Source: Colwellia sp.
GTDB taxonomy: Bacteria; Pseudomonadota; Gammaproteobacteria; Enterobacterales; Alteromonadaceae
Reading direction: 5' to 3'
Length of the DNA: 64,000 nt
NCBI GenBank assembly: GCA_002733765.1
Contig: NVWU01000016.1
Coordinates: 40,592 to 104,591, forward strand
In this document: positions 10,020 through 19,489 of the stretch, one piece after another
Layout of the letters: every line of letters begins with the position of its first letter
Numbering within the stretch: the first letter of the stretch is position 1
Made by a program: the position numbers and the translations under genes
Notes under the pieces: generated by a model
Seen by the model: the letters and a program-made list of their open reading frames with translations, nothing else
The model's database searches: none
Told to the model about the DNA's origin: nothing

Positions 10020-10100
10020 TTCGTTGTTTTGCACGGCCAAGGGCGCATGTGGATTCTTCGATGAGAGGATAGCAAATAACAACACCAGAAGAGAGGACTT

Positions 10101-11156
10101 ATGAAAAGTTTTAAGAAAAATGCACAAAGGGGGGATTTTAATTTCCAATGTTTAGTTTCGCCTCAGCAAGTAAGTGGCAAGAAACTTGCGGATTTACGTG
10201 ATCATTTTGGTCTTAAATTTACCAAGCATATGCCCTTTGGTAGTGTGCGAGATGAAGAAAACCATATTTACTCTTTTGTAAGAGCTGTAAATGGCCCAGA
10301 CAGTACACCTAATCCAACAAAGTTTATTTACCAGTCAACCCGCGTTGATGGAGAAAGTATTCGCATTGATCGCGAGAATATAACAACTCAGGCGATAACA
10401 ATGTTTCCAGAACGCTGGTATGAAGAGAATACAGATACGGCGGGTTGGTCAAGTGTTAAGGATGAACCAGGCAACCCGTGGGAGATTACTGCCTCTGGTG
10501 ATAAACTTAGCTGGTGTGAAAAGGGATTGTTTGATATTTCGGGCACATTACTCGGAAATGGTATGCAGTGGTATTTGCCGGGCGAAGACTGGGGCACGTT
10601 TTATGTTTCTCAAGTGTATGAAGTGACGGGTACCTGCGAAGGGCGATCGGTAAAAGGCATCATAATGCTAGATCAGGTATGGATGGCTGAGGGCGGAGCG
10701 ATTCATTTTCAGAAAGATTTGGTTGTTAATAACAAAATGCATGTGCTGTGGTGGACTTTTGCGACTGTTTATAAAGATGGTAGTTGGGATATTGGCTCGT
10801 TTATGGTGGGTCATGAAAACCTAGGTTACGGTATATTTCAAAATGACAAAGGTGAATTACGGGTGACGACCAAGGTGGAGGGGGTAGCTGAGCACAAGGA
10901 TGGTAGTTACTTCTTAAAATGTGCCAAAATAATCGTGGATGGTGAACATGAATGGGAGTTCTTGCCAGATCCTAAAGGTGAGATGAAAGACTTTGTAGGC
11001 GGATTTCCTATTACTGCTCAACAAGAAGGACGCTGGAGGCGCGTGGGAGATACACGTGAGCCTGATTACTGGGTTGGTTGGGGTGAATCAGACAGGCGTA
11101 ACGGCACAGCACGTAATGTCTTTGGTACAGACTTAGATGAAGGAGAGAAAAAATGA
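10101..11156 (+). CDS. Conserved hypothetical protein (possible lipocalin/CrtC-like beta fold; uncertain)
   Basis: 351 aa ORF between P450 and SnoaL-like gene; family not recognised with confidence. Confidence 0.6.
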   Translation: MKSFKKNAQRGDFNFQCLVSPQQVSGKKLADLRDHFGLKFTKHMPFGSVRDEENHIYSFVRAVNGPDSTPNPTKFIYQSTRVDGESIRIDRENITTQAITMFPERWYEENTDTAGWSSVKDEPGNPWEITASGDKLSWCEKGLFDISGTLLGNGMQWYLPGEDWGTFYVSQVYEVTGTCEGRSVKGIIMLDQVWMAEGGAIHFQKDLVVNNKMHVLWWTFATVYKDGSWDIGSFMVGHENLGYGIFQNDKGELRVTTKVEGVAEHKDGSYFLKCAKIIVDGEHEWEFLPDPKGEMKDFVGGFPITAQQEGRWRRVGDTREPDYWVGWGESDRRNGTARNVFGTDLDEGEKK

Positions 11157-11509
11157 GCACTGAAAATACGGCACCCATAGAGGCTTTTGTACATGAACAA
11201 ATCGCCTGCTGGAACCGAGGTGATAAAGAGGCCTTTTTTGCAGCGTATCGCAATATAGCGACCGATAAGTTATTAATTGAATATGTCGGAAAACCTGAAG
11301 CTGATGGCTGGCCTATTCTTGAGGATATGTGGGCACAAAGCCAAGAGAAAATAGAGGTTGAAGAATTGTTAATGATTGCAGCCGGAGATGAAGTTGCTTG
11401 TCATAACAGAAATAATATCCTCGGTACTGATCAAGCTATTGAAACGGTTGAATTATATCAATTATCATCAGGCAGCTTAAGAGTAAGATATTTCATAAAA
11501 ATGCCTTAA
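11153..11509 (+). CDS. SnoaL-like/NTF2-like polyketide-cyclase-fold protein
   Basis: 118 aa, IEAFVHEQIACWNRGDKEAFFAAY; ATGA overlap with upstream gene. Confidence 0.7.
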   Translation: MSTENTAPIEAFVHEQIACWNRGDKEAFFAAYRNIATDKLLIEYVGKPEADGWPILEDMWAQSQEKIEVEELLMIAAGDEVACHNRNNILGTDQAIETVELYQLSSGSLRVRYFIKMP

Positions 11510-11531
11510 TTTCTTACTTAGTTAACTATTC

Positions 11532-11570
11532 AAAATGCAGGAGTGCGAATTAGCGCTGCCTGCATTTTTT
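11532..11570 (+). terminator. Rho-independent terminator
   Basis: AAAATGCAGG ... CCTGCATTTTTT stem, inner AGTGC/GCGCT pairing, T6 tail; 22 bp after the stop at 11509. Confidence 0.85.
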
Positions 11571-11633
11571 ATGCGCTAAATAATAGTAAGTCATAAATTA
11601 AATGTAGACACATATATATAATACGTCTAACTT

Positions 11634-12176
11634 ATGGGTATGTTTTTTGATCATCGAGACATTGAAATGTCTAGAGTACCACCGATTACAATTACTCAAC
11701 TTAGCCCGAAACTGTCTAATAAAGTTGAACGTGGCCTGAATAGCCGTATGTTGAGTTCAGCTATTCCCATACAAGTATGGGCGCACAGGGATGAGCTCGC
11801 ATGCACTTGGCTAGATTTGTTAGAAACTATGCATAACAGTCGTTTGCTGGAGAGCAGACTAAGAGAATTAATCCGTCTTAAAATAGCCTCAATTACTCAG
11901 TGTAAAGTGTGCCAAATTGCCCGAAAAAGTGATGATGTTGATGAGTTCGATGTTGCCTGCCTGAGTTACCTAGATGATCACTTTACACCGGCTGAGCAAG
12001 GGGCGCTTCACTACGCTGAATTATTTGCGAGTGATTATATGGCGATAGATGATGCTATTTATGACGAGCTTTATAAGCATTTTTCTGTCGCGGAAGTGGT
12101 TGAGTTGAATATGTATTGTGCCCTAATACTAGCGGGTGGACGCATGACATTTGTACAGCAGGCGTATGAAACATGA
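11634..12176 (+). CDS. Carboxymuconolactone decarboxylase/AhpD-like protein
   Basis: ESRLRELIRLKIASITQCKVCQIARKS ... HYAELFASDY...VVELNMYCALILAGGRM. Confidence 0.8.
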   Translation: MGMFFDHRDIEMSRVPPITITQLSPKLSNKVERGLNSRMLSSAIPIQVWAHRDELACTWLDLLETMHNSRLLESRLRELIRLKIASITQCKVCQIARKSDDVDEFDVACLSYLDDHFTPAEQGALHYAELFASDYMAIDDAIYDELYKHFSVAEVVELNMYCALILAGGRMTFVQQAYET

Positions 12177-12191
12177 AGTATGAGCGAATGA

Positions 12192-13397
12192 GTGCTGTTT
12201 ATGCCCGATAATGTTCATGAAAAAGAGGTTCCAAGAACAAAAAGGACCACCGCAGTGTTAGCACTGATAGCCTGTCAGGTGGGACTTCATGCCTGTATGC
12301 AATCGATGCGCTTGGCAACGCCACTAGAAATTTTGTCTGAGGGTTATGGTGAACTGGAAGTTGGCATTTTAATTTCACTTTTTGGCCTTGCACCAGCCTT
12401 GTTGGCTATTCCTGCCGGTCATATGGCAGACCGGTATGGTTACCACAATCCGGTAAGAATAGCGGCAAGTCTGTCTTTACTGGCAGTTGTTATTACCACT
12501 TTACAAGGTGGACTCGTCACTTTATTGTTTGCGGCATCTCTTAGCGGTGCAGGGTCAGGGTTTGGCATGATAGCTATTCAACGCACAGCTGGTCGCATGG
12601 CTATAAATGGTACTGACAGAATAAAAATATTCAGCTGGATTGCATTGGCACCTGCAATTGCGGGCTTTTTCGGTCCGGGAATCACTGGTGTATTAATTGA
12701 TCTTTATGGCTTTCGAGTGGCCTTTGGCGCGATGGCCGTTCTGCCTATTGCTACCTTCTTCTTTTCATGGTTGGTGCCTGCTGAAAAAATTAATTATAGT
12801 GCTTACAATGAAAAAAAAGATAAATCTTCTAAATCTCTATTCACCGAACCCTTATTTATTCGATTATTGATTATTAACTGGCTTGTGACTGTCAGTTGGG
12901 GGGTATTTAGTATGGCCCTGCCTATCTTGAGTCACGAACGGGAAATGAGTGCATCGGTAGTGGGTTTTATATTTATGGTGTATTCACTTTCATCAATAGT
13001 GGTGAGAGTCATTATTCCTTTTGTCGCAAAGAGGCTTTCTGATCAGGTCATGCTTGGCGTAACCCTATTGCTTAATGCGGGTGTCTTTGTTTTATTTCCT
13101 TTTATAAACAGCGAGTTACCTATGGTGTTACTTGCCGCTGTTTTAGGGGTTGCACTGGGTATGATCCAGCCATTAATGCTAGTAATGCTTTATCAAATAA
13201 CACCAAAAAGCAGGGAAGGTGAGGCATTAGCCTTACGATCTGCTTTTGTGCATGTTTCTATGGCCACTATGCCAGTAATGTTTGGTGTGCTTGGATCTGT
13301 TGTAGGTATAGGGGCACTTTTTTGGTTGATGGCAACACTACTTGCTACGGGTAGTATGCAGGCTCGACACTTTATTAGAGTTAAAGATCCGAATTGA
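12192..13397 (+). CDS. MFS transporter
   Basis: 401 aa, 12-TM-like hydrophobicity, GHMADRYGYHNPVR loop motif. Confidence 0.85.
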   Translation: MLFMPDNVHEKEVPRTKRTTAVLALIACQVGLHACMQSMRLATPLEILSEGYGELEVGILISLFGLAPALLAIPAGHMADRYGYHNPVRIAASLSLLAVVITTLQGGLVTLLFAASLSGAGSGFGMIAIQRTAGRMAINGTDRIKIFSWIALAPAIAGFFGPGITGVLIDLYGFRVAFGAMAVLPIATFFFSWLVPAEKINYSAYNEKKDKSSKSLFTEPLFIRLLIINWLVTVSWGVFSMALPILSHEREMSASVVGFIFMVYSLSSIVVRVIIPFVAKRLSDQVMLGVTLLLNAGVFVLFPFINSELPMVLLAAVLGVALGMIQPLMLVMLYQITPKSREGEALALRSAFVHVSMATMPVMFGVLGSVVGIGALFWLMATLLATGSMQARHFIRVKDPN

Positions 13398-13556
13398 TCT
13401 TGAATAGTCATTTAAATAAAAACGAGTCACAAATAATAAAAGTGTTTAAATTAAACCCTGATACTGTTACCTTAGTACAACTAAAGTTATTTATACAGTT
13501 TATCAATAGGTGTTTCAATTGGTTGATCTCTGAAAGATAATGTTAACCGTTAATGA

Positions 13557-14849
13557 GTGGTGAGTAATATGTCCAACAAGCACAATAACAATTTGGAAAA
13601 AGCGTTTGCCGATGTCGCCGATAACTATCGCGGGCAAGATGTCGACTTGAATGCTATTTATCGGGATATGCGTAAGAACACTCCGGTAATTGCCGAAGAT
13701 TTTATGAGTAAATTAGGGGTACCGAATATAGCCGGTCTTGATGCAGAACGCCCCACCTTTACGCTATTTAAATACAGCGATGTAATGGCAGTATTGCGTG
13801 ATGCGAAACGTTTCACTAGTGGTTTTATTGCCGAAGGCTTGGGTGCATTTTTTGATGGCCTTATTCTAACTGGTATGGATGGGGATGAGCATAAAAAAGC
13901 GCGTGCCTTATTGCAGCCTATTTTTATGCCTGATGTCGTTAATACTTGGCGTGATACTAAAATGGACCCGATTATTCGTAATGAATATCTGATCCCTATG
14001 CAGAAAGAGGGTAAAGCAGACTTGATGGAGTTTGCGCTCTACTTTCCGATTCGTTTGATCTATTCATTAATTGGTTTTCCAGAAGACGACCCAGAAAAAG
14101 TACAACAAGTCGCTGCTTGGTCTTTAGCGATTTTGGCAGGGCCTCAAGTAACGCCGGAAAAGGCCGAACAAGCGCGTAAGACGGCGATGGAAGCTGCGCA
14201 GTCTTTGTACGATGCAGTAAAAAAAGCGGTGGTTGAAGTGCGTAAAAATGGTGCAGAGGGAGGGGATTTGATTAGCCGTTTAATTCGTGCGGAGTATGAA
14301 GGACGCCAGCTAGATGACCATGAAATTACTACCTTTGTGCGTTCATTGCTACCTGCTGCTGGTGAAACTACAACACGTACATTTGGTTCCCTTATGACAC
14401 TTTTATTAGAAAGACCAGAGGTACTGGAGAGGGTCCGTGCTGACCGATCTTTAATCGGTAAAGCTATAGATGAGGCGGTGCGTTTAGAGCCTGTAGCAAC
14501 CTTTAAGGTGCGTCAAACTTCTGAAGACTTGGAAATAGGTGGTCTACAAATTCCAAAAGGAGCGATGGTGCAGTGCATTGTTGCATCTGCGAATCGTGAT
14601 GAAGATATATATGAAAACAGCGAAGAATACATTATTGACCGTAAAGTAAAGCCGTCGTTTGGCTTTGGCTTCGGCCCACACATGTGTATCGGCCAATTCA
14701 TTGCAAAAACGGAAATGATTGTGGCATTAAATGCCATTCTGGATCTTTTTCCAAATATCAGGCTGGACCCAGATATGCCAAAACCAGTAATTTCTGGTGC
14801 TCAATTACGTGGTCCGCATGAGGTTCATGTAGTTTGGGATCAAGTTTAA
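13557..14849 (+). CDS. Cytochrome P450 (paralogue of 8736-10019)
   Basis: FGFGFGPHMCIGQ, LPAAGETTTR; extensive identity with the first P450 (e.g. TSGFIAEGLGAFFDGLI); probable ATG at 13569. Confidence 0.93.
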   Translation: MVSNMSNKHNNNLEKAFADVADNYRGQDVDLNAIYRDMRKNTPVIAEDFMSKLGVPNIAGLDAERPTFTLFKYSDVMAVLRDAKRFTSGFIAEGLGAFFDGLILTGMDGDEHKKARALLQPIFMPDVVNTWRDTKMDPIIRNEYLIPMQKEGKADLMEFALYFPIRLIYSLIGFPEDDPEKVQQVAAWSLAILAGPQVTPEKAEQARKTAMEAAQSLYDAVKKAVVEVRKNGAEGGDLISRLIRAEYEGRQLDDHEITTFVRSLLPAAGETTTRTFGSLMTLLLERPEVLERVRADRSLIGKAIDEAVRLEPVATFKVRQTSEDLEIGGLQIPKGAMVQCIVASANRDEDIYENSEEYIIDRKVKPSFGFGFGPHMCIGQFIAKTEMIVALNAILDLFPNIRLDPDMPKPVISGAQLRGPHEVHVVWDQV

Positions 14850-15017
14850 CTCAGACAGAATGTAAGAATATGCTCTACTTTATTGAAAGTGTTAGACAGA
14901 ATGATGAAAAGTGTTTAGTATTGATATGTTGATAATTTCAAATAACATTAAATAACAAATATAGGGACGCTGTAGATTCTTTTAGATAAAGCAGTTTTAC
15001 CCGTCGGAGGATTTTAA

Positions 15018-16325
15018 ATGAAACTCGAAGATATGATTTTAGTCAGTGTTGACGACCATGCGATTGAACCACCTGGAGCGTTTACTCGCCATATGCCAGC
15101 TAAGTTCAAGGGGCGTGAACCTAAAGTAGAGAAACTCAATGGTCGCGATATTTGGATGTTTGAAGAGCAAGCTACCGGATATATGGGACTTAACTCTGTA
15201 GTAGGGCGTCCTAAATCAGAATATGGTATGGAGCCGCTAGGTTATGACCAAATGCGCCGTGGCACTTGGGATATTAAAGCCCGTGTTGAAGATATGGATG
15301 CTAACGGTGTTTTGGGTTCTTTGTGTTTTCCTACGTTCCCCGGTTTTGCCGGACAACGTTTTCAGGTAATGCCAGATAAAGCCGTGAGTCTAGCTGCTAT
15401 TCAGGCATACAATGATTGGCATTTACATGATTGGTGTAATGCTGCGCCGGGCCGTTTTATTCCATTAATGATGGTGCCTTGGTGGGACATGCAGGCAGCT
15501 GCGGCTGAAGTTAAGCGCATGGCTGATCAGGGCGTTCACGCGCTTACTTTATCAGATAACCCGACTGTACATGGTTATCCGTCTATCCATAACCCACATT
15601 GGGATCCATTATGGAAAGCCTGTGAAGATAATAATGTCGTAATTTGCTGCCATATTGGTACCGGTGTGAAGGCAGCACATGCCTCAGACGAATCGCCAAT
15701 TGATGCGTGGATTACGTCAATGCCTATTTCTATATCTAACTCTGCGGCTGACTGGATTTGGGCGCCGTTCTGGAAACGCCATCCTAAATTGCGTATGGCA
15801 TTGTCGGAAGGTGGAATTGGTTGGATTCCTTACCTGTTAGAACGCGCTGACTTTACGCATGGGCATCACAAAGAGTGGACTAACTCTAATTTTGGTAATA
15901 AAAAGCCAAGCGATATTTTTAATAAGCATATTATTACCTGCTTCATTGAAGATGAATTTGGTCTACATAACCTTGATTACATGAATGTGGACAAAGTGAC
16001 TTGGGAATGTGATTACCCGCACTCAGATTGCACATGGCCATATTCTGCTGATGTATTCTGGAAACAGTCGCAGCACCTTTCTGATGAAATTATCAATAAA
16101 GTGACTCATCTTAATGCTATGCGTGAATTTTCCTATGACCCTTTCGCTATTCTGGGTCGTGAAAATTGTACTGTAGGAGCACTAAAAGCTAAGGCAACCC
16201 ATGTCAGCATTGAACCAGCCTTAGGTTTAGGTGGCGCTGCTCCAGTCTCTGATGCTAAGAAACCAGTTACATCTGGTGATATTAATAAAATGTTTGAAGG
16301 TGCTGACGCGGGCACCGCACTTTAA
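15018..16325 (+). CDS. Amidohydrolase (ACMSD-like metal-dependent hydrolase/decarboxylase)
   Basis: VSVDDHAIEPPGAFTRHMP; VICCHIGTG; WECDYPHSDCTWP. Confidence 0.88.
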   Translation: MKLEDMILVSVDDHAIEPPGAFTRHMPAKFKGREPKVEKLNGRDIWMFEEQATGYMGLNSVVGRPKSEYGMEPLGYDQMRRGTWDIKARVEDMDANGVLGSLCFPTFPGFAGQRFQVMPDKAVSLAAIQAYNDWHLHDWCNAAPGRFIPLMMVPWWDMQAAAAEVKRMADQGVHALTLSDNPTVHGYPSIHNPHWDPLWKACEDNNVVICCHIGTGVKAAHASDESPIDAWITSMPISISNSAADWIWAPFWKRHPKLRMALSEGGIGWIPYLLERADFTHGHHKEWTNSNFGNKKPSDIFNKHIITCFIEDEFGLHNLDYMNVDKVTWECDYPHSDCTWPYSADVFWKQSQHLSDEIINKVTHLNAMREFSYDPFAILGRENCTVGALKAKATHVSIEPALGLGGAAPVSDAKKPVTSGDINKMFEGADAGTAL

Positions 16326-16448
16326 TAAAACCGCTTTAGGTGTGCGTTTATAAAGACGCATATCTACTTCTATTTACTTGAGCCTTGATACTTGACGTTT
16401 ACAACTAGTATCAAGACGTTGTCAGATGCTGATTCGGCAGGTACATAT

Positions 16449-17594
16449 ATGTCAATCGAACAATTTAAATACAGCTCTATACCTGCAGAGGCTGAGAAAT
16501 TACGTGTCGAAGTGCGCGCGTTTCTGCAGCAGGAATTAGCTGAGTTTCCAAATATAAAACGCGCCGACTCTTGGATTGGTTTTGATGCGCAGTTTAGTCG
16601 TAAATTAGGTCAACGTGGCTGGGTGGGTATGGCGTTGCCAAAACAGTATGGTGGTTCAGATGCTAGTGCATTCGAGCGTTATGTTGTAATGGAAGAGCTA
16701 TTGGCTGCCGGAGCGCCCGTTTCCGCACACTGGTTTTCAGATCGCCAAAGTGGTCCGCAAATTTTGAAATTTGGTACTGAAAAACAAAAAAACTTCCACT
16801 TGCCAGCGATCTGTCGCGGAGAGCAGTATTTTTGTATTGGAATGAGTGAACCCAATTCAGGATCTGATCTAGCGTCTATTAAATCCCGTGCAGTGCTTCA
16901 AGGTGATAAGTTGATTGTTAACGGACAAAAAGTTTGGACGACTAACGCGCATCTTGCTCATTACATGATAGCACTGGTTAGAACCAGTGAAGGCGAGAAA
17001 CGCCAGCAAGGCTTGTCACAGATCATTATTGATTTAAGCTTGCCTGGCATTACTGTACGTCCAATTAAAGATTTGGTAGGTGGAGCACATTTTAACGAAG
17101 TCTTTTTAGATAATGTAGAGTTAGATGCAGACGCAATCATCGGCACTGAAGGTGAAGGCTGGTCACAAGTGACAGCTGAACTAGCGATGGAACGCAGTGG
17201 ACCTGAGCGGTTTTTAAGCTCTATGGCCTTGCTGAATAGTCTGATCGGCATTATTGGCACTAAGCCAGATGCTTTACAGGCAAAAGAAATTGGTCGTTTA
17301 ACCGCTAAATTAATTACATTACGTAATATGTCTTTATCTGTTACTCAACAGTTGTCTGAGGGAAAAAGTCCAGTTTGGGCTGCATCTTGTGTGAAAGCCT
17401 TTGGTGCCACATTCGAACAAGAAATTCCCGAGCTAGCGCAGGCTTTATGCGATATTTCACCTACATCATTGGGTGGCAGCGAGCATGCTCAGGTACTGGC
17501 GTACCTTATGCAAATGGCGCCTTCTTTTTCTTTGCGCGGTGGTACCCGAGAAATTCTGCGTGGTATTATTGCGCGTGGCTTAGGAGAAAACTGA
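16449..17594 (+). CDS. Acyl-CoA dehydrogenase (likely first subunit of a heteromeric pair)
   Basis: FCIGMSEPNSGSDLASIKSRA, SLRGGTREILRGIIARGLG; ATG 16449 chosen over TTG 16392. Confidence 0.88.
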   Translation: MSIEQFKYSSIPAEAEKLRVEVRAFLQQELAEFPNIKRADSWIGFDAQFSRKLGQRGWVGMALPKQYGGSDASAFERYVVMEELLAAGAPVSAHWFSDRQSGPQILKFGTEKQKNFHLPAICRGEQYFCIGMSEPNSGSDLASIKSRAVLQGDKLIVNGQKVWTTNAHLAHYMIALVRTSEGEKRQQGLSQIIIDLSLPGITVRPIKDLVGGAHFNEVFLDNVELDADAIIGTEGEGWSQVTAELAMERSGPERFLSSMALLNSLIGIIGTKPDALQAKEIGRLTAKLITLRNMSLSVTQQLSEGKSPVWAASCVKAFGATFEQEIPELAQALCDISPTSLGGSEHAQVLAYLMQMAPSFSLRGGTREILRGIIARGLGEN

Positions 17595-17596
17595 TT

Positions 17597-18661
17597 ATGA
17601 GAGATATTTTTGATTCAACAATAGAACGTTTTTTTCTTGATATGGTAAGTACCGAACAAGTTTTACACGCCGAAAAAGAAGGCTGGCATGAAGAGCTATG
17701 GGGATCTTTGGATGAGTTAGGTTTTACCCTTGCTATGGCACCGGAAAGTGCTGGTGGAGCAGGTGCAAACTGGACAGATTTATGTGGGGTGGCTCGTTTA
17801 ACAGGCAGCTATTCACTTCCACTTCCTTTACTTGAAGCTATTTTTTCTAACTGGTTACTTAGTCTGTGTGGGCTAGACCCCTTAACTGGTGCGTTAACCT
17901 TTGCGGCCAAATCAGATCTGAAATTGATCGAAGAAAAACTCACAGGTGTTTTGCAAGATGTGCCTTGGGGGCGTTATGCCGGACATATACTCGCGATAGT
18001 ACCTGAGGCAGAGCAAAATCACCTTGTGGTATTTACCTCTGAGCAAATCGAAAGCGTGGAGCAGGTAAATAATGTTGCGGGTGAAGCGCGTGATACACTC
18101 GTTTTAGCTCAAGTGAAACCTGCGTTCTCCACTGTTTTACCAGCGCAGTTTCCAGCCAATATATTACAGCTAGGTGGGGCAATGATACGTTCGGCACAAA
18201 TTGCCGGAGCTTTACATAAAGCAATGAACATTTCCCATGAATATGCCGCAGAACGAGTGCAGTTTGGTCGCCCAATTGGCAGCTTTCAGGCTATTCAGCA
18301 CCAACTTGCACAAATGGCTGAACATGTTACAGCCTCTGTTATATCAGCTGAAGCAGCATTTTCTGGCTCACCCGACGCACTCGATCCTCTGGCTGTGTGT
18401 GCCGCCAAAATTTGTACTTCTGAAGCCGCTGGTGTAGGGGCTTCGATTGCGCATGCTGTGCATGGTGCTATTGGTTTTACTCACGAACATCCTCTTCATC
18501 TATTAAGTCGCCGCTTATGGTCTTGGCGCAGCGAATTTGGGTCGGAAACGTACTGGGCAAAACAGTTGGGTGAAGCCGTTTGTAAACATGGATATCAAGA
18601 CTTCTGGCCCGCAGTTACCGCTGGGCATTTTGATACATTTCAAAAAGAGATACGCGAATGA
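17597..18661 (+). CDS. Acyl-CoA dehydrogenase-like (likely second subunit)
   Basis: AAERVQFGRPIGSFQAIQHQLAQMA, AVHGAIGFTHEHPLHLLSRR; starts 2 bp after the upstream stop. Confidence 0.85.
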   Translation: MRDIFDSTIERFFLDMVSTEQVLHAEKEGWHEELWGSLDELGFTLAMAPESAGGAGANWTDLCGVARLTGSYSLPLPLLEAIFSNWLLSLCGLDPLTGALTFAAKSDLKLIEEKLTGVLQDVPWGRYAGHILAIVPEAEQNHLVVFTSEQIESVEQVNNVAGEARDTLVLAQVKPAFSTVLPAQFPANILQLGGAMIRSAQIAGALHKAMNISHEYAAERVQFGRPIGSFQAIQHQLAQMAEHVTASVISAEAAFSGSPDALDPLAVCAAKICTSEAAGVGASIAHAVHGAIGFTHEHPLHLLSRRLWSWRSEFGSETYWAKQLGEAVCKHGYQDFWPAVTAGHFDTFQKEIRE

Positions 18662-19458
18662 AACCGTTTTTAATAATTGAGCGTGAAGGTGCGGTAATTA
18701 CTGCACGGATGGATCGCCCTGAAACACGTAACGCATTAACCGAGCCGCAATATATTCAAGAATTTGTTGATTTGTGCAGTGTAATCCGTCTTGACACCAC
18801 GATTAAAGTTTTAATTTTAACTGGCAATGGTTCTGCATTTTGTGCGGGTGGTAATGTTAAGGATATGCGAGATCGTACTGGTATTTTTGAAGGATCACCC
18901 TTTGAATTACGAAATCAATATCGTAATGGTATTCAGCGTATTCCCTTGGCGCTTTATGAACTGGAAGTACCCATTATCGCTGCAATCAATGGCGCAGCTA
19001 TTGGTGCGGGGCTCGACTTAGCTTGCATGTGTGATGTTAGGATTTCGGTTGAGAGTGCTAAATTTGCTGAAAGTTTTATTAAGCTCGGTATTGTACCGGG
19101 TGACGGTGGAGCTTGGTTTTTACCACGAATTGTTGGTTTGCCAAAAGCAAGCATTATGGCCCTAACCGGTGATGCTATTGACGGTAAAAAAGCATTGGAG
19201 TGGGGACTGGTTACCGAGCTTGTAAGCTCAGACGAGTTAGACGATGCCGCCATGAAAATGGCTCAAAGAATGGCAGAGAATCCCGGCCATGGCCTTAGGC
19301 TAACGAAACGTTTACTCCGAGAAGGTCAACATATGCGACTGGATTCACTGTTGGAACTCTCAGCCGCCTTTCAGTCAATTGCTCACCATACTGAAGATCA
19401 TTCTGAAGCAGTAAATGCGTTTCTTGAAAAGCGTAAACCCAAATTTACTGGTAAATAA
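18658..19458 (+). CDS. Enoyl-CoA hydratase/isomerase (crotonase)
   Basis: NGSAFCAGGNVKDM, GAAIGAGLDLACMCDVRI; ATGA overlap. Confidence 0.9.
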   Translation: MKPFLIIEREGAVITARMDRPETRNALTEPQYIQEFVDLCSVIRLDTTIKVLILTGNGSAFCAGGNVKDMRDRTGIFEGSPFELRNQYRNGIQRIPLALYELEVPIIAAINGAAIGAGLDLACMCDVRISVESAKFAESFIKLGIVPGDGGAWFLPRIVGLPKASIMALTGDAIDGKKALEWGLVTELVSSDELDDAAMKMAQRMAENPGHGLRLTKRLLREGQHMRLDSLLELSAAFQSIAHHTEDHSEAVNAFLEKRKPKFTGK

Positions 19459-19489
19459 TTAACATAAACTGAATTGTTGAGGACTGTAT

